A stretch of 64,000 bases of DNA from Streptosporangium amethystogenes. GTDB lineage: Bacteria > Actinomycetota > Actinomycetes > Streptosporangiales > Streptosporangiaceae. Positions 10,253 to 18,633 of this stretch are shown piece after piece. Made by a program: the position numbers and the translations under genes. Positions within the stretch are counted from its first letter, which is position 1. Every line of letters begins with the position of its first letter. The notes below the pieces were generated by a model, which saw nothing but the letters and a program-made list of their open reading frames with translations, did not search any database and was not told the origin of the DNA. The DNA lies in the NCBI RefSeq assembly GCF_000721075.1, contig NZ_JOEQ01000001.1:334235-398234 (forward strand). Reading direction: 5' to 3'.

Positions 10253-10301
10253 CCGGGGGCGCCGCCAAAGACCCCGGGGAGGACTCCGGCGGCGCCCCCG
10301 G
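10253..10301. terminator. Hairpin terminator between convergent genes
   Basis: A perfect 14-bp stem, CCGGGGGCGCCGCC with GGCGGCGCCCCCGG, around a 21-nt loop that itself contains CCCCGGGG. It begins five bases after the esterase stop and also serves the convergent SDR gene. Confidence 0.8.
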
Positions 10302-10363
10302 CGGGGGGGCCGGCCCGGCGGGACCGGTTCCCGGGCGCCGTCGCCGGCCCCTCGTCCGAGGTG

Positions 10364-11158
10364 TCAATGCATCGTGACGCCGCCACTGACCGACAGGGTC
10401 TGGCCCGTGACGTAGGCGGCCCTGTCGGTGCAGAGGTAGGCGACCATCCCGGCGACGTCCTCGGGGGCACCGAGGCGGCGCAGTGGGATGCCCTTGGCGA
10501 TCCTGTCGACCAGTCCCGGTTTCTCCGCGTCCACGCGGCGGAGCATCGGGGTGTCGGTGGGCCCTGGACAGACCACGTTGGAGGTGACGCTCCCCCGGGC
10601 CGCCTCCCTCGCCAGCGTCTTGGCCAGGCCGAACAGTCCCGCCTTGGTCGCGGCGTACGCGCCCTCGCCGCCGGAGCCGGCCCGCGCCCCGTCCGAGGAG
10701 ACGAAGACCAGGCGGCCCCAGCCGCGCTCGATCATCCCGGGCAGCAGGAGGCGGGTGAGCAGCATCGGGGCGCGCAGGTTGACCCGCCACATCAGCTCCC
10801 AGCCTTCGGGGTCGCCGGTGACGAACGGCTCGACGATCGACACCCCGGCGTTGTTGACCAGGATGTCCACCGACCCGGCCCGCCCGCAGAAGTCCTCGAT
10901 GGACGCCGGGTCCGCCAGGTCGACCCGCAGGGCCGTGGCCGGGGCCCTCGGCCCCCTCGGCACCCCGGCCCCGGGGCCCAGGCCGATCGACTCGCTGTTC
11001 AACTCGTCGGCGATCGCCGCGGCACCGGACTCGTCCACGTCGGCCACCACGACCCCGGCCCCGAGCGCGGCGAGGTCGCGGCAGACCGCGGCGCCGATCG
11101 CCCCTGCCCCCCCGGTCACCACCGCCGTGCGTCCGTCCAGCCTCAGGCCGTCGATCAC
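10364..11158 (-). CDS. Short-chain dehydrogenase/reductase
   Basis: A 264-residue classical SDR that interconverts an alcohol and a ketone with NAD(P). The cofactor motif TGGAGAIG is at residues 15-22, NNAG appears after it, and the catalytic Ser and Y-x-x-x-K are in VSSDGARAGS and YAATK. The acidic residue after strand 2 (VVADVDES) suggests NAD rather than NADP. The start is GTG at 11158, which overlaps the stop of the isochorismatase-like gene (GTGA), so the two are translationally coupled and share operator c. The frame is open far upstream, but that extension runs through the neighbouring gene. The substrate is unknown. Confidence 0.9.
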   Translation of the reverse strand: MIDGLRLDGRTAVVTGGAGAIGAAVCRDLAALGAGVVVADVDESGAAAIADELNSESIGLGPGAGVPRGPRAPATALRVDLADPASIEDFCGRAGSVDILVNNAGVSIVEPFVTGDPEGWELMWRVNLRAPMLLTRLLLPGMIERGWGRLVFVSSDGARAGSGGEGAYAATKAGLFGLAKTLAREAARGSVTSNVVCPGPTDTPMLRRVDAEKPGLVDRIAKGIPLRRLGAPEDVAGMVAYLCTDRAAYVTGQTLSVSGGVTMH

Positions 11159-11775
11159 TTCCAGACCTCCACGATGTCGGCGGCCCGCACCCGCGCGGCG
11201 AGCAGGCTCACGGTGTGCCTCAGCACCGCCTGCGCGTAGTCGTCGGGGACTCCCGCCACGGCGTCGGTCACCACCGCCACCCGGTAGCCGAGGTTGACCG
11301 CCTCCAGGGCGAGCCCGGGGATGCCGAGGTTGAGGGAGAACCCCATGGCGACGACCGTCGAGACGCCCAGCGAGCGCAGGGTCATGTCCAGCGACGTCCC
11401 GGTGAAGGGCGAGAACCCGTGGTGGCGGCGCGACTCCAGGTCGCCGGGGTCGCGCAGGCCGGGCAGCACCTCGACCGCGCCACTGCCCTCCAGCATGTGC
11501 GCGGGGTCCTTGAGCAGGGCCGCGATGAAGGGGCTGTTCGCGGTGTGCGACCCGGCGCGGTCGGCGCGGAAGGCCGCGGTGCAGTGGATCACCGGTACCC
11601 CGGCCGCGCGGGCCGCGGCCAGGACCGCGGCGGCGTTGGCCACCACGTCGCGCCGGGCGCACACCTCCACCAGGTCCGGGAACTTCGCGAGATCTCCGGC
11701 GACGCCGCGCTGCATCTCCATCACCAGCACCGCGCTGCGGTCCGGCGCGGCGAGCGTGCCCAGATCGACGGCCAT
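11155..11775 (-). CDS. Isochorismatase-fold protein lacking the catalytic triad
   Basis: A 206-residue protein with the cysteine-hydrolase (isochorismatase-like) fold. Active members use an Asp-Lys-Cys triad. Here the first position is glutamate (E20 in VLVMEMQRG). The lysine position appears to be H118 in RRHHGFSPF. The nucleophile position is glycine (G151 in GFSLNLGIPG, where active enzymes have a pattern like TNVC). The fold is otherwise well kept, with DAVAGVPDDYAQAVL near the C-terminus. It is not a broken gene: the frame is intact, a GGAGG site precedes the ATG, and the SDR overlaps its end. It may be a binding protein or use other chemistry. The triad alignment was done by eye. Confidence 0.82.
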   Translation of the reverse strand: MAVDLGTLAAPDRSAVLVMEMQRGVAGDLAKFPDLVEVCARRDVVANAAAVLAAARAAGVPVIHCTAAFRADRAGSHTANSPFIAALLKDPAHMLEGSGAVEVLPGLRDPGDLESRRHHGFSPFTGTSLDMTLRSLGVSTVVAMGFSLNLGIPGLALEAVNLGYRVAVVTDAVAGVPDDYAQAVLRHTVSLLAARVRAADIVEVWK

Positions 11776-11790
11776 GCGACCTCCACTAAC

Positions 11791-11806
11791 CCGAGCGCTT
11801 GCTTGG
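11791..11806 (-). promoter_or_regulatory. Operator c: CCAAGC-type inverted repeat
   Basis: Read on the minus strand it is CCAAGCAAGCGCTCGG, preceded by TTAA and followed by GTTAGTGG, then the GGAGG and ATG of the isochorismatase-like gene. It sits 15 bp upstream of that ATG. Confidence 0.72.
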
Positions 11807-11950
11807 TTAACGATCGGAGCCTAACACGCGACCGGATCGACCACCGAGCACGATTCCGATCGTTACCCTTCGCAAAAGTTGACCAACCGTGACAACCAAC
11901 CCCATGGGTGAGACCGTCGAACAAGTCGACGGCACTCGGAAGGGAGCTGG

Positions 11951-14062
11951 ATGGTTCCGGGATACCGCGAGATTCGGGAACTCGGCGTCGGCGGGGGCGG
12001 GCGCGTGGTGCTGGCCACATACGCCGCCACCGGCGCCTACGTGGCCATCAAATACCTCAACGCGACGCTCAAGGACGACCACCGCTTCCTGGCGCGCTTC
12101 CGTGCGGAGGCGCGCGTCATGGTGGAGTTGCAGGACCCGAACGTGGTCCAGCTGTACGAGTACTACGAGGACGTGCTCGAAGCCGCGATCGTGATGGAAC
12201 TGGTCGACGGGGTCGCGCTCAGGCGGATCCTGGCCGAGCACGGCAGCACCAGCCCGGAGGCGGCACTGACCGTGCTCAAGGGCTCGCTGCTCGGCCTGGC
12301 CTTCGCGCACGCGGCCGGGGTCGTGCACCGCGACTACAAGCCGGAGAACGTGCTGATCCAGGCCGACGGCGGCAGCAAGCTGGCGGACTTCGGCATCGCC
12401 GCCCACGTCGGGGAGACCGGCATCACGGCCGGTACCCCCGCCTACATGGCCCCCGAGCAGTGGGAGGGAGCGGCGGCGAGTGCCGCGACCGACGTCTACG
12501 CGGCCACCTGCGTCTTCTTCGAGTGCCTCACCGGGCACAGGCCGTACCCGGCGGATCACCGCGCGGCGCTGATGCACGGGCACCTGACCGCGCCGATCCC
12601 GGTGGCGGAGGTGCCCGGCTCGGTCCGCGCCCTGGTCATGCGGGGCATGGCCAAGGACCTGAACGACCGGCCGCAGAACGCGCGGGTGTTCCTGGAGGAG
12701 TTGGAGGACGCGGCGCAGTCGGCGTACGGGCCGGATTGGGAGCAGCGCGGGCGGCGGCACCTGGCCGAACTCGCCACGCTGCTGGCACTGGCGTTCCCGC
12801 TGGCCAAGCCCGCACCGAGGGCGAGTTCCTCGGTGGCCCAGACCGTGCTCGGCCGGGTGCGCCGTCCCCGGCTGGGCCCCAGGACGCTGGCCGGGCTCGG
12901 GGTGGTCACCGTCGCGATGGCCGCCGGTGTGGTCGCGGCCAACCGGCCGCATGACCGGCTCTCCGCCGACACGATCTTCACCCCGCCGCCCCGCTCGGCG
13001 ATCATCGAGGAGACCCCGGCGGGACGGAGCCGGGTGCCGGAGCCGCCGGAGCCGTCCGTCGGGTCGAGCCCCTCGCGAAGCGCCGCCGTCGGCCGGCTCG
13101 TGCCCCCCTCGGAGAACACGGCCCCCGTCACGTTCCCCTCACCGATGCCGAGCCGGACCGTGGACCCCACCCCCTCCACCTCCCGGCCGAAGCCCACACC
13201 GACGCCCACACCGAAGGCCACACCGAAGGCCACACCGACCCCCACGCCGAGGCCACCGACGCCCACCGCCACACGCCCCCCGACACCCGCGCCGACCGTG
13301 ACGGTGACGCCGCCGGAGCCCGCGCACGCGGTCAGCGGGCTGCGGATCGTGGGAATCGACGCGAACGGCATCAGGGTCGCCTTCCGCGCCTCCACCGTGG
13401 CGGACGTCGCGGTGACCGTCACGTTCGCCGAGGGGCCGGAGCGCGACCGGCTCGTCCAGGCGCCCCCGCGCACCTCCGTCCTCGGCGGGTCCGCGGCCTA
13501 CTCGCACACCGTCCCGCACGCCTTCACGGTTCCGGCCTGCGGGCAGACCCTCTACCGCCGGGTCACGGTCGAAACCTCACCCCGCTCCTCGGGCGGGACC
13601 GCCGTCCGCACCCAGGAGGTCCACGGCGAGCCGTGCTCGCCGCCCTCGGTCTCCATCACCGCCTTCGACGGCACCACCGTCGGCTTCCTGGTCAGGACCT
13701 CGGGCACCGCGCCGGTGACCGTGCGGCTCGGGTTCGCCCAGCGGCTCGACGGCGCGGTGACCAGTGGTACCCGGGAACTGGAGCTGTCCGGCGCCACCGA
13801 GTACACGCGGGAGGTGAAGGGGGAGTTCGCCGAGCTGCCCCGGTGCGGGGAGCGCGTCACCCGGCTGGTGACGATCGCTACGGTCCCCGCGGGCGACATG
13901 CCCTCCCGGACCGTCCGGATCGATCTGCCCTCCTGCACTCCCACCTCCAGCGCGACCCCGGACCCGGCCCCGGACTCGGCCCCGGAGGGACCGCGGGACT
14001 CCGAACGGCCCACCGTGGACGAGACCGGCCCCGAGCGAACCGGTGTGGACGGCATCTTGTGA
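11951..14062 (+). CDS. Ser/Thr protein kinase with Pro/Thr-rich linker and Cys-containing ectodomain
   Basis: A 703-residue transmembrane kinase. The cytoplasmic kinase domain (about 1-260) has the glycine loop VGGGGR at 13-18, K34 in VAIKYL, HRD at 126-128, DFG at 146-148 and APEQ in the activation segment. A single membrane helix lies at about 311-331. Outside the cell a Thr-Pro repeat linker (about 405-450) leads to two related beta-rich repeats of about 110 residues, each with a pair of cysteines, rather than PASTA domains. The start ATG has GGAAGGGAG in front. It stands alone between two regulon units and may sense an envelope or extracellular signal. The ectodomain is not one I recognise. 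Confidence 0.9.
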   Translation: MVPGYREIRELGVGGGGRVVLATYAATGAYVAIKYLNATLKDDHRFLARFRAEARVMVELQDPNVVQLYEYYEDVLEAAIVMELVDGVALRRILAEHGSTSPEAALTVLKGSLLGLAFAHAAGVVHRDYKPENVLIQADGGSKLADFGIAAHVGETGITAGTPAYMAPEQWEGAAASAATDVYAATCVFFECLTGHRPYPADHRAALMHGHLTAPIPVAEVPGSVRALVMRGMAKDLNDRPQNARVFLEELEDAAQSAYGPDWEQRGRRHLAELATLLALAFPLAKPAPRASSSVAQTVLGRVRRPRLGPRTLAGLGVVTVAMAAGVVAANRPHDRLSADTIFTPPPRSAIIEETPAGRSRVPEPPEPSVGSSPSRSAAVGRLVPPSENTAPVTFPSPMPSRTVDPTPSTSRPKPTPTPTPKATPKATPTPTPRPPTPTATRPPTPAPTVTVTPPEPAHAVSGLRIVGIDANGIRVAFRASTVADVAVTVTFAEGPERDRLVQAPPRTSVLGGSAAYSHTVPHAFTVPACGQTLYRRVTVETSPRSSGGTAVRTQEVHGEPCSPPSVSITAFDGTTVGFLVRTSGTAPVTVRLGFAQRLDGAVTSGTRELELSGATEYTREVKGEFAELPRCGERVTRLVTIATVPAGDMPSRTVRIDLPSCTPTSSATPDPAPDSAPEGPRDSERPTVDETGPERTGVDGIL
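13166..13302 (+). repeat. Thr-Pro codon repeat in kinase linker
   Basis: Low-complexity CCNACN codons encode a Pro/Thr linker. It includes a 12-bp unit CACACCGAAGGC repeated exactly in tandem at 13207-13230. Such tracts can change length by slippage in whole codons. Confidence 0.8.
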
Positions 14063-14067
14063 GGCAA

Positions 14068-14083
14068 CCAAGCGTGCGCTAGC
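14068..14083 (+). promoter_or_regulatory. Operator d with overlapping -10 hexamer
   Basis: CCAAGCGTGCGCTAGC, continuing as TTGG. Nineteen of 20 bases match operator e. TAGCTT at 14080-14085 fits a TANNNT -10 box eight bases before the ATG at 14094, so transcription may start at or near that codon. Confidence 0.72.
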
Positions 14084-14093
14084 TTGGCGATCG

Positions 14094-14468
14094 ATGACCG
14101 GATCGATGACCGGCGACACGCTCGCCTACTGGGACGCCTGCCGTCGCGGCGAGCTGGTCGTCCAACGCTGCGCCGCCTGCGCCCGGCGGGTGCACCTGCC
14201 CGCCCCCGAGTGCCCCGGCTGCGGCGGCACCGACCTCCCCTACGAACCCGTCTCCGGCGACGGCACGGTGCACACCTTCACGGTCGTGCACCGCTCGTTC
14301 GTGCCCGAGTTCCGGGGGCGGGAGCCGTACGTGCTGGCCTGGATCGACCTTCCCGAAGGGGTACGGGCCTTCGGGCAGGTCGTGGAGTGCCCGCCGGACC
14401 TGGTGCGGATCGGCATGCCGGTGCGCGTGACCTTCGTCGACGACCTGCCCCAGTGGAGGCCCGCGTGA
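14094..14468 (+). CDS. OB-fold/zinc-ribbon protein (DUF35 type)
   Basis: A 124-residue acyl-CoA-associated OB-fold protein. The N-terminal rubredoxin-like zinc ribbon has CAAC and CPGC pairs 15 residues apart, followed by an OB fold (GTVHTFTVVHR to VRVTFVDD). In well-studied cases these proteins partner a thiolase or aldolase on CoA substrates. Here no thiolase gene is adjacent, which is unusual. The start is ATG 14094 or ATG 14106; neither has a ribosome site, and the -10 hexamer just upstream suggests a leaderless message. It is first in a five-gene operon whose stop/start overlaps (GTGA at 14465) imply coupled translation. Confidence 0.87.
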   Translation: MTGSMTGDTLAYWDACRRGELVVQRCAACARRVHLPAPECPGCGGTDLPYEPVSGDGTVHTFTVVHRSFVPEFRGREPYVLAWIDLPEGVRAFGQVVECPPDLVRIGMPVRVTFVDDLPQWRPA

Positions 14469-14806
14469 GCAAGCTCGGCAACGTCCTGATCCCCGTGGAC
14501 GACCTGGAGACGGCGATCGCCTTCTACTCGGGGACACTCGGGCTGGCGGTCAGGTTCCGCGACGGCGACCGGTTCGCCGCCCTGGACGGCGGAGGCGCCA
14601 CGGTCGCGCTGGTCGCGGCCGAGGAACGCGTGGCGGGCGAGGTCACCGCGCCCTCGTACAAGGTGGACGACGTCGCGCGGGCCGCCAAGGCGCTGGCGGG
14701 GGCCGGGGCCGAGCTCGTACGGGAGCCGGAGGCCGGGCCGCACGAGATCAGAGCCGTACTGCGCGACCCGTCAGGAAACGTCTTCGTCCTCTACTCCTCG
14801 CACTGA
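14465..14806 (+). CDS. VOC-family (glyoxalase-fold) protein
   Basis: A 113-residue single vicinal-oxygen-chelate domain with two beta-alpha-beta-beta-beta modules: VLIPVDDLETAIAFYSGTLG at the start and VLRDPSGNVFVLY at the end. Members bind a divalent metal and act as lyases, isomerases or dioxygenases, or only bind ligands. A metal-binding histidine at the usual first-strand position is not evident: the strand reads NVLIPVDD. Catalysis is therefore uncertain. Its GTG start overlaps the stop of the OB-fold gene. The next gene begins 50 bp on with its own GGAGG. Confidence 0.85.
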   Translation: MSKLGNVLIPVDDLETAIAFYSGTLGLAVRFRDGDRFAALDGGGATVALVAAEERVAGEVTAPSYKVDDVARAAKALAGAGAELVREPEAGPHEIRAVLRDPSGNVFVLYSSH

Positions 14807-14856
14807 AACCCCGCACCGATCCACCCCTCGCTCCGAACTCCGAACGGAGGCCAGAG

Positions 14857-16446
14857 ATGGCGCGCCCGACCCCGGCAGGCACCCCGTACGGCAACTACGC
14901 CCACGCCATCCTCACCGCCAACGCCATGCGCACCCCCGACCGGGTCGCGCTGACCTACTGCGGTGAGCAGAGCTTCACCTACGCGGAACTCGACCGGCTC
15001 GTCAACCGGCGCGCCCACGCGCTGACGGAGGCCGGAGTCGCCCCCGGGCAGCGGGTGGCCGCGCTGCTCAACGAGACCCTGCACGTGGCCGAGGTCTACC
15101 TGGCCGCGGCGAAGCTCGGCGCCGTCACCGCGGCGCTCAACCCGTACTGGCCCGCCGACACCCTGGCCGCGGTCGTCGCGCACTCCGGCGCCACCGCGTT
15201 CGTGTACGACTCCACGGTGGAGGCCGCCGTCGCGGAGATCCGCCCCCGGCTGCCGGAGATCACCCGCTGGATCAGGGTCGGCGGCCCCGGTGAGAACGCC
15301 GTGGACCTGGACGCGCTCACCTTGGACGCCGCCGAGGACGAGCCCGCCCTCGGCGGCTTCTGGGACGACCCGCTGGCGCTCTACTACACCTCCGGGACGA
15401 CCGGCCTGCCCAAGGCGGTGGTCCACACGCACGCCTCGTCGCTGGCCATCGCGCAGATCTGGCTCGACGTGCCGCGCGCCGAGGACTCGGTGCTCGGCAC
15501 CGGGGCGATCATCTGGGGTATCGGCTTCCCCGCCCTTGTCGGACCGGCGCTCTACGCGGGCATGCGGCTGGTGCTCGAACAGGACTGGGGACCGGCGAAC
15601 TTCCTGAGAGTGGTCCCCCGTGAGAAGGTCACCCACGTCTCGCAGATCCCCTCCTTCTACGCGGCGCTGCTGGGCTCCGACGACCACGCGGATACCGACC
15701 TGTCGTCGCTGCGGGTCATCATGCTGGGCGGCGAGCCGCTCCCCGCGGCGCTGCTGGCCAGGATGAAGGAGCGGCTGCCCGACGCCGGTGTCTACTGTTA
15801 CTACGGCCAGACGGAGGCCCCCTACACCTGCTTCGGCCGGGTCGACGACGGCAGCACCCCGCTCGGCTCCTCGGGCAGGGCGCGGACCGGCAACGCCGTG
15901 CGGATCACCGGCCCCTCGGGCGTCCGGCCGGCCGGCGAGGTCGGTGAGATCAACCTCGCCGGGCCGCACCGGATGACCGAGTACGACGGCCTGCCGGAGA
16001 AGACCGCCGAGGTGCTGCGCGACGGGTGGTATGTCGGCGGCGACCTGGGCGTGATGTCGGAGGACGGGAACCTCACGGTGCTCGGCCGCCGTGAGGAGTC
16101 CGTGCTCAAGGGCGGCATCTGGTCCCAGCCCTCGGTGATCGAGGAGGCCGCGGTCGCGCTGGACGGCGTGGCGGAGGCCGGGGTGGTCGGCGTGCCCGCC
16201 CACACCGAGGGGCAGGAGGCGGTCGAGCAGCGGATCCTGCTCGCGGTGGTGGCCAGGGCGGGCCACCCGGCCGACCCGGCCAAGATCGCCCTCGCCCTGG
16301 CCGAGACGCTGCCCGCGCACCAGCGCCCCGACCACGTCGTCGTCGCCGCCGAGCTCCCGCACTTCCAGGACGCCTCCGGCGGACCCGGCAAGCTGCTGAG
16401 GCGGGAGATCCGGGAGAGGTACCAGAGCCGGATGGACGAGGCGTGA
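14857..16446 (+). CDS. AMP-forming acyl-CoA synthetase
   Basis: A 529-residue ANL-family ligase that activates a carboxylic acid to its CoA thioester with ATP. Unlike the enzyme at 3091, all core motifs are standard. The P-loop YYTSGTTGLPKAVVH lies near residues 175-189, A5 is YYGQTEAPYT, A7 is VGGDLG, and the C-terminal lysine is in GPGKLLRREI. The start ATG has GGAGG nine bases upstream. It is third in the operon controlled by operator d, and its stop overlaps the next start (GTGA at 16443). It probably activates the organic acid released by the monooxygenase/hydrolase steps; chain length is unknown. Confidence 0.92.
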   Translation: MARPTPAGTPYGNYAHAILTANAMRTPDRVALTYCGEQSFTYAELDRLVNRRAHALTEAGVAPGQRVAALLNETLHVAEVYLAAAKLGAVTAALNPYWPADTLAAVVAHSGATAFVYDSTVEAAVAEIRPRLPEITRWIRVGGPGENAVDLDALTLDAAEDEPALGGFWDDPLALYYTSGTTGLPKAVVHTHASSLAIAQIWLDVPRAEDSVLGTGAIIWGIGFPALVGPALYAGMRLVLEQDWGPANFLRVVPREKVTHVSQIPSFYAALLGSDDHADTDLSSLRVIMLGGEPLPAALLARMKERLPDAGVYCYYGQTEAPYTCFGRVDDGSTPLGSSGRARTGNAVRITGPSGVRPAGEVGEINLAGPHRMTEYDGLPEKTAEVLRDGWYVGGDLGVMSEDGNLTVLGRREESVLKGGIWSQPSVIEEAAVALDGVAEAGVVGVPAHTEGQEAVEQRILLAVVARAGHPADPAKIALALAETLPAHQRPDHVVVAAELPHFQDASGGPGKLLRREIRERYQSRMDEA

Positions 16447-18632
16447 CCGCATCCACCGGCGGGCCGCCCGAGATATCCGGAGCATCTCAGCGGCCCGCCC
16501 CCGCACGGTTCGCGGAACACGAGGTCAAGGCCCTGCTGCGGGAGTGGGGGGTGGCGGTGCCCCGAGGCGCCACGGCCGCCGTCCCCGCCGAGGTCGCCGC
16601 GGCGGCTCGGGGGCTGACGCCTCCCCTGGTGCTCAAGGCCCACGGCCCCGGCCTGGTGCACAAGTCGGACGCGGGGGCGGTACGGCTGGGGCTGTCCGGG
16701 CCGGCCGAGGCGGAGTCCGCCGCCGGCGAGATGCTGGCCGGACTCGTCTCGCGGGGCATCACGCCCGACGGGTTCCTGGTGGAGGAGCAGGCCGCGCCGG
16801 GGGTCGAGCTGATCGTCGGCGTGGTGCGCGACCCGGGTTTCGGACCTGTCCTGCTCGCCGGGCTCGGTGGCGTATGGACCGAGGTCATGCGCGACACCGC
16901 GCTCTGTCTCTGCCCCGCCTCCGAGGCCGACGCCCGGCGGATGCTCGCCGCACTGCGCGGCGCGCCGCTGCTGCACGGCCACCGTGGCCGGCCCGCCGTG
17001 GACTCGGAGGCCCTGGTCGGGCTGCTGCTCGCGATCGGCGGGGCCCAAGGGCTGTGGGAACGGCTGGATCTCGGCGAGTTCGAACTCAACCCGGTGATCG
17101 CCACCGAGGAGGGCGTGATCGCGGTGGACGCGCGCTACCTTCCCGGCACCGCGGAGCCCACCGGGCCACGGCGGGAAACCCCGGGGCAGGACTTCACCGC
17201 GCTGTTCGAGCCCAGGGCGGTGGCCGTGGTGGGCGCGTCCGCGAGCAGACCGAACTTCGGGAACATGTTCCTGGAGTTCTACAAGGCCACCGGCGTGCCA
17301 CTGGTCGCGGTGCACCCGGAGGCGGACGAGATCAACGGTGTGCCCACGGTGCCGACCCTCGCGCAGGCGGGCGCCGACTACGCACTGGTCGCCGTACCGG
17401 CCGACCGCTGCGCGGAGGTCGTACGCCATGCGAAGGGCGTCTCGTTCGTCCAGGTGATGAGCGGCGGGTTCGGCGAGGCCGGGGCCGCCGGGTTGGAGGC
17501 CGACCTGGTCAGGGCGGCGCGGGAGGCGGGGGCCCGGCTGCTCGGACCGAACTGCATGGGCGTCTACAGCCCGCGCGGCGGGCAGACCTTCATCGGCGGC
17601 GAGCCGGGGCCTCCGGGTCACGTGGCGCTGATCTCGCAGAGCGGCGGCCTGGCCGGAGAGGTGGTCAGGGTGGGCGAGCGGCGCGGGCTGGCGTTCAGCC
17701 GGGTGGCCACGGTCGGCAACTCCGCCGACGTGACCCCCGCCGAGTTGCTCGGCTGGCTCGGCGGTGACGAGCACACCTCGGTCGTCGGCATGTACCTGGA
17801 GGACCCCCGGGACGGCCGTGCCCTCTTCGAGGCCCTGATGTCCGTGCGCGGACGGCTCCCGGTCGTCCTGCTGGTGGGCGGCCGGAGCGGCCAGGGGCGC
17901 AGGGCGGCCGCCTCGCACACCGGTGGCATGGTCGGCGACGGCCGCGTCTGGCAGGCCCTGGCCGACCAGACCGGCGCCGTCCTGGTCGGCAGCCAGGACG
18001 ACCTGATCGGCGCCCTGTCCTTCTTCCAGTCCCACTCCTCCAGGATCGTTCCGCCCGCCGGGTCCGTCGCGGACACCGCGAGGGAACCGTGGACGGGCCG
18101 CGACGAGGACTGCCTTCCCGCCGTGCTGGTGATCGGCCCGAGCGGCGGGGCGAGCGTGCTGGCGGCGGACGTCCTCGACGCGGCGGGGCTGGTGCTGGCG
18201 GCGCTGCCCGACGAGACGCGGGACGTGCTGAAGGCCCTGGGCGCGGGGGCCGCCGGCACCTCTCCGGCCAATCCGCTGGAGGTCCCGGTGGGTCCGCGAG
18301 GCCGGCCGGAACTGGTCAGGGAGGTCATCGGGGCGATCGTGGCGCGCCGGCCGTACCCCGACGTCGTGGCGCACGTGAACGTGCAGAGCTTCTTCACCTT
18401 CGGAACCTCCGCCGACCCGCTCTACGCGTACGCGCACAACCTCGCCCGGGCGCAGCGGGACCTGCCGGGAACCAGGATCACCCTGGTCACCAGGAACGGC
18501 GAGTGCGCGCCGCCCGGAGTCGAGGACGAGGTCCGCGCGATCGCCGCCGGTGCGGGAATTCCCGTCTACCGCTCGATGGAGGCGGCCGCCGTGGCCGTCG
18601 CCGCCGCCGCACGTTTCATCCGAGGAGCTTGA
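16443..18632 (+). CDS. NDP-forming acyl-CoA synthetase, fused subunits in beta-alpha order
   Basis: A 729-residue acetate-CoA ligase (ADP-forming) type protein. The ATP-grasp (beta) part comes first, about residues 20-235, with LVLKAHGPGLVHKSDAGAV and EFELNPVIA. It is followed by the CoA-binding domain (LFEPRAVAVVGAS, near 255) and the succinyl-CoA-ligase-like part, where the phospho-histidine is expected in AASHTGGMVGDG. Most fused homologues have the alpha part first. It makes or uses an acyl-CoA with ADP/ATP and may recycle CoA or take the final short acid of the pathway. The GTG start overlaps the upstream stop. The SDR start follows its own stop by one base. Confidence 0.9.
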   Translation: MTASTGGPPEISGASQRPAPARFAEHEVKALLREWGVAVPRGATAAVPAEVAAAARGLTPPLVLKAHGPGLVHKSDAGAVRLGLSGPAEAESAAGEMLAGLVSRGITPDGFLVEEQAAPGVELIVGVVRDPGFGPVLLAGLGGVWTEVMRDTALCLCPASEADARRMLAALRGAPLLHGHRGRPAVDSEALVGLLLAIGGAQGLWERLDLGEFELNPVIATEEGVIAVDARYLPGTAEPTGPRRETPGQDFTALFEPRAVAVVGASASRPNFGNMFLEFYKATGVPLVAVHPEADEINGVPTVPTLAQAGADYALVAVPADRCAEVVRHAKGVSFVQVMSGGFGEAGAAGLEADLVRAAREAGARLLGPNCMGVYSPRGGQTFIGGEPGPPGHVALISQSGGLAGEVVRVGERRGLAFSRVATVGNSADVTPAELLGWLGGDEHTSVVGMYLEDPRDGRALFEALMSVRGRLPVVLLVGGRSGQGRRAAASHTGGMVGDGRVWQALADQTGAVLVGSQDDLIGALSFFQSHSSRIVPPAGSVADTAREPWTGRDEDCLPAVLVIGPSGGASVLAADVLDAAGLVLAALPDETRDVLKALGAGAAGTSPANPLEVPVGPRGRPELVREVIGAIVARRPYPDVVAHVNVQSFFTFGTSADPLYAYAHNLARAQRDLPGTRITLVTRNGECAPPGVEDEVRAIAAGAGIPVYRSMEAAAVAVAAAARFIRGA

Positions 18633-18633
18633 C

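Noticed and set aside
11155..11775. Isochorismatase-like gene as a pseudogene
   Set aside because: Frame, start site, length and downstream coupling are all intact; only the active-site residues differ.
13166..13302. Short regular repeats resembling a CRISPR or minisatellite
   Set aside because: They encode an in-frame Thr-Pro linker in a kinase, have no spacers and no cas genes nearby.
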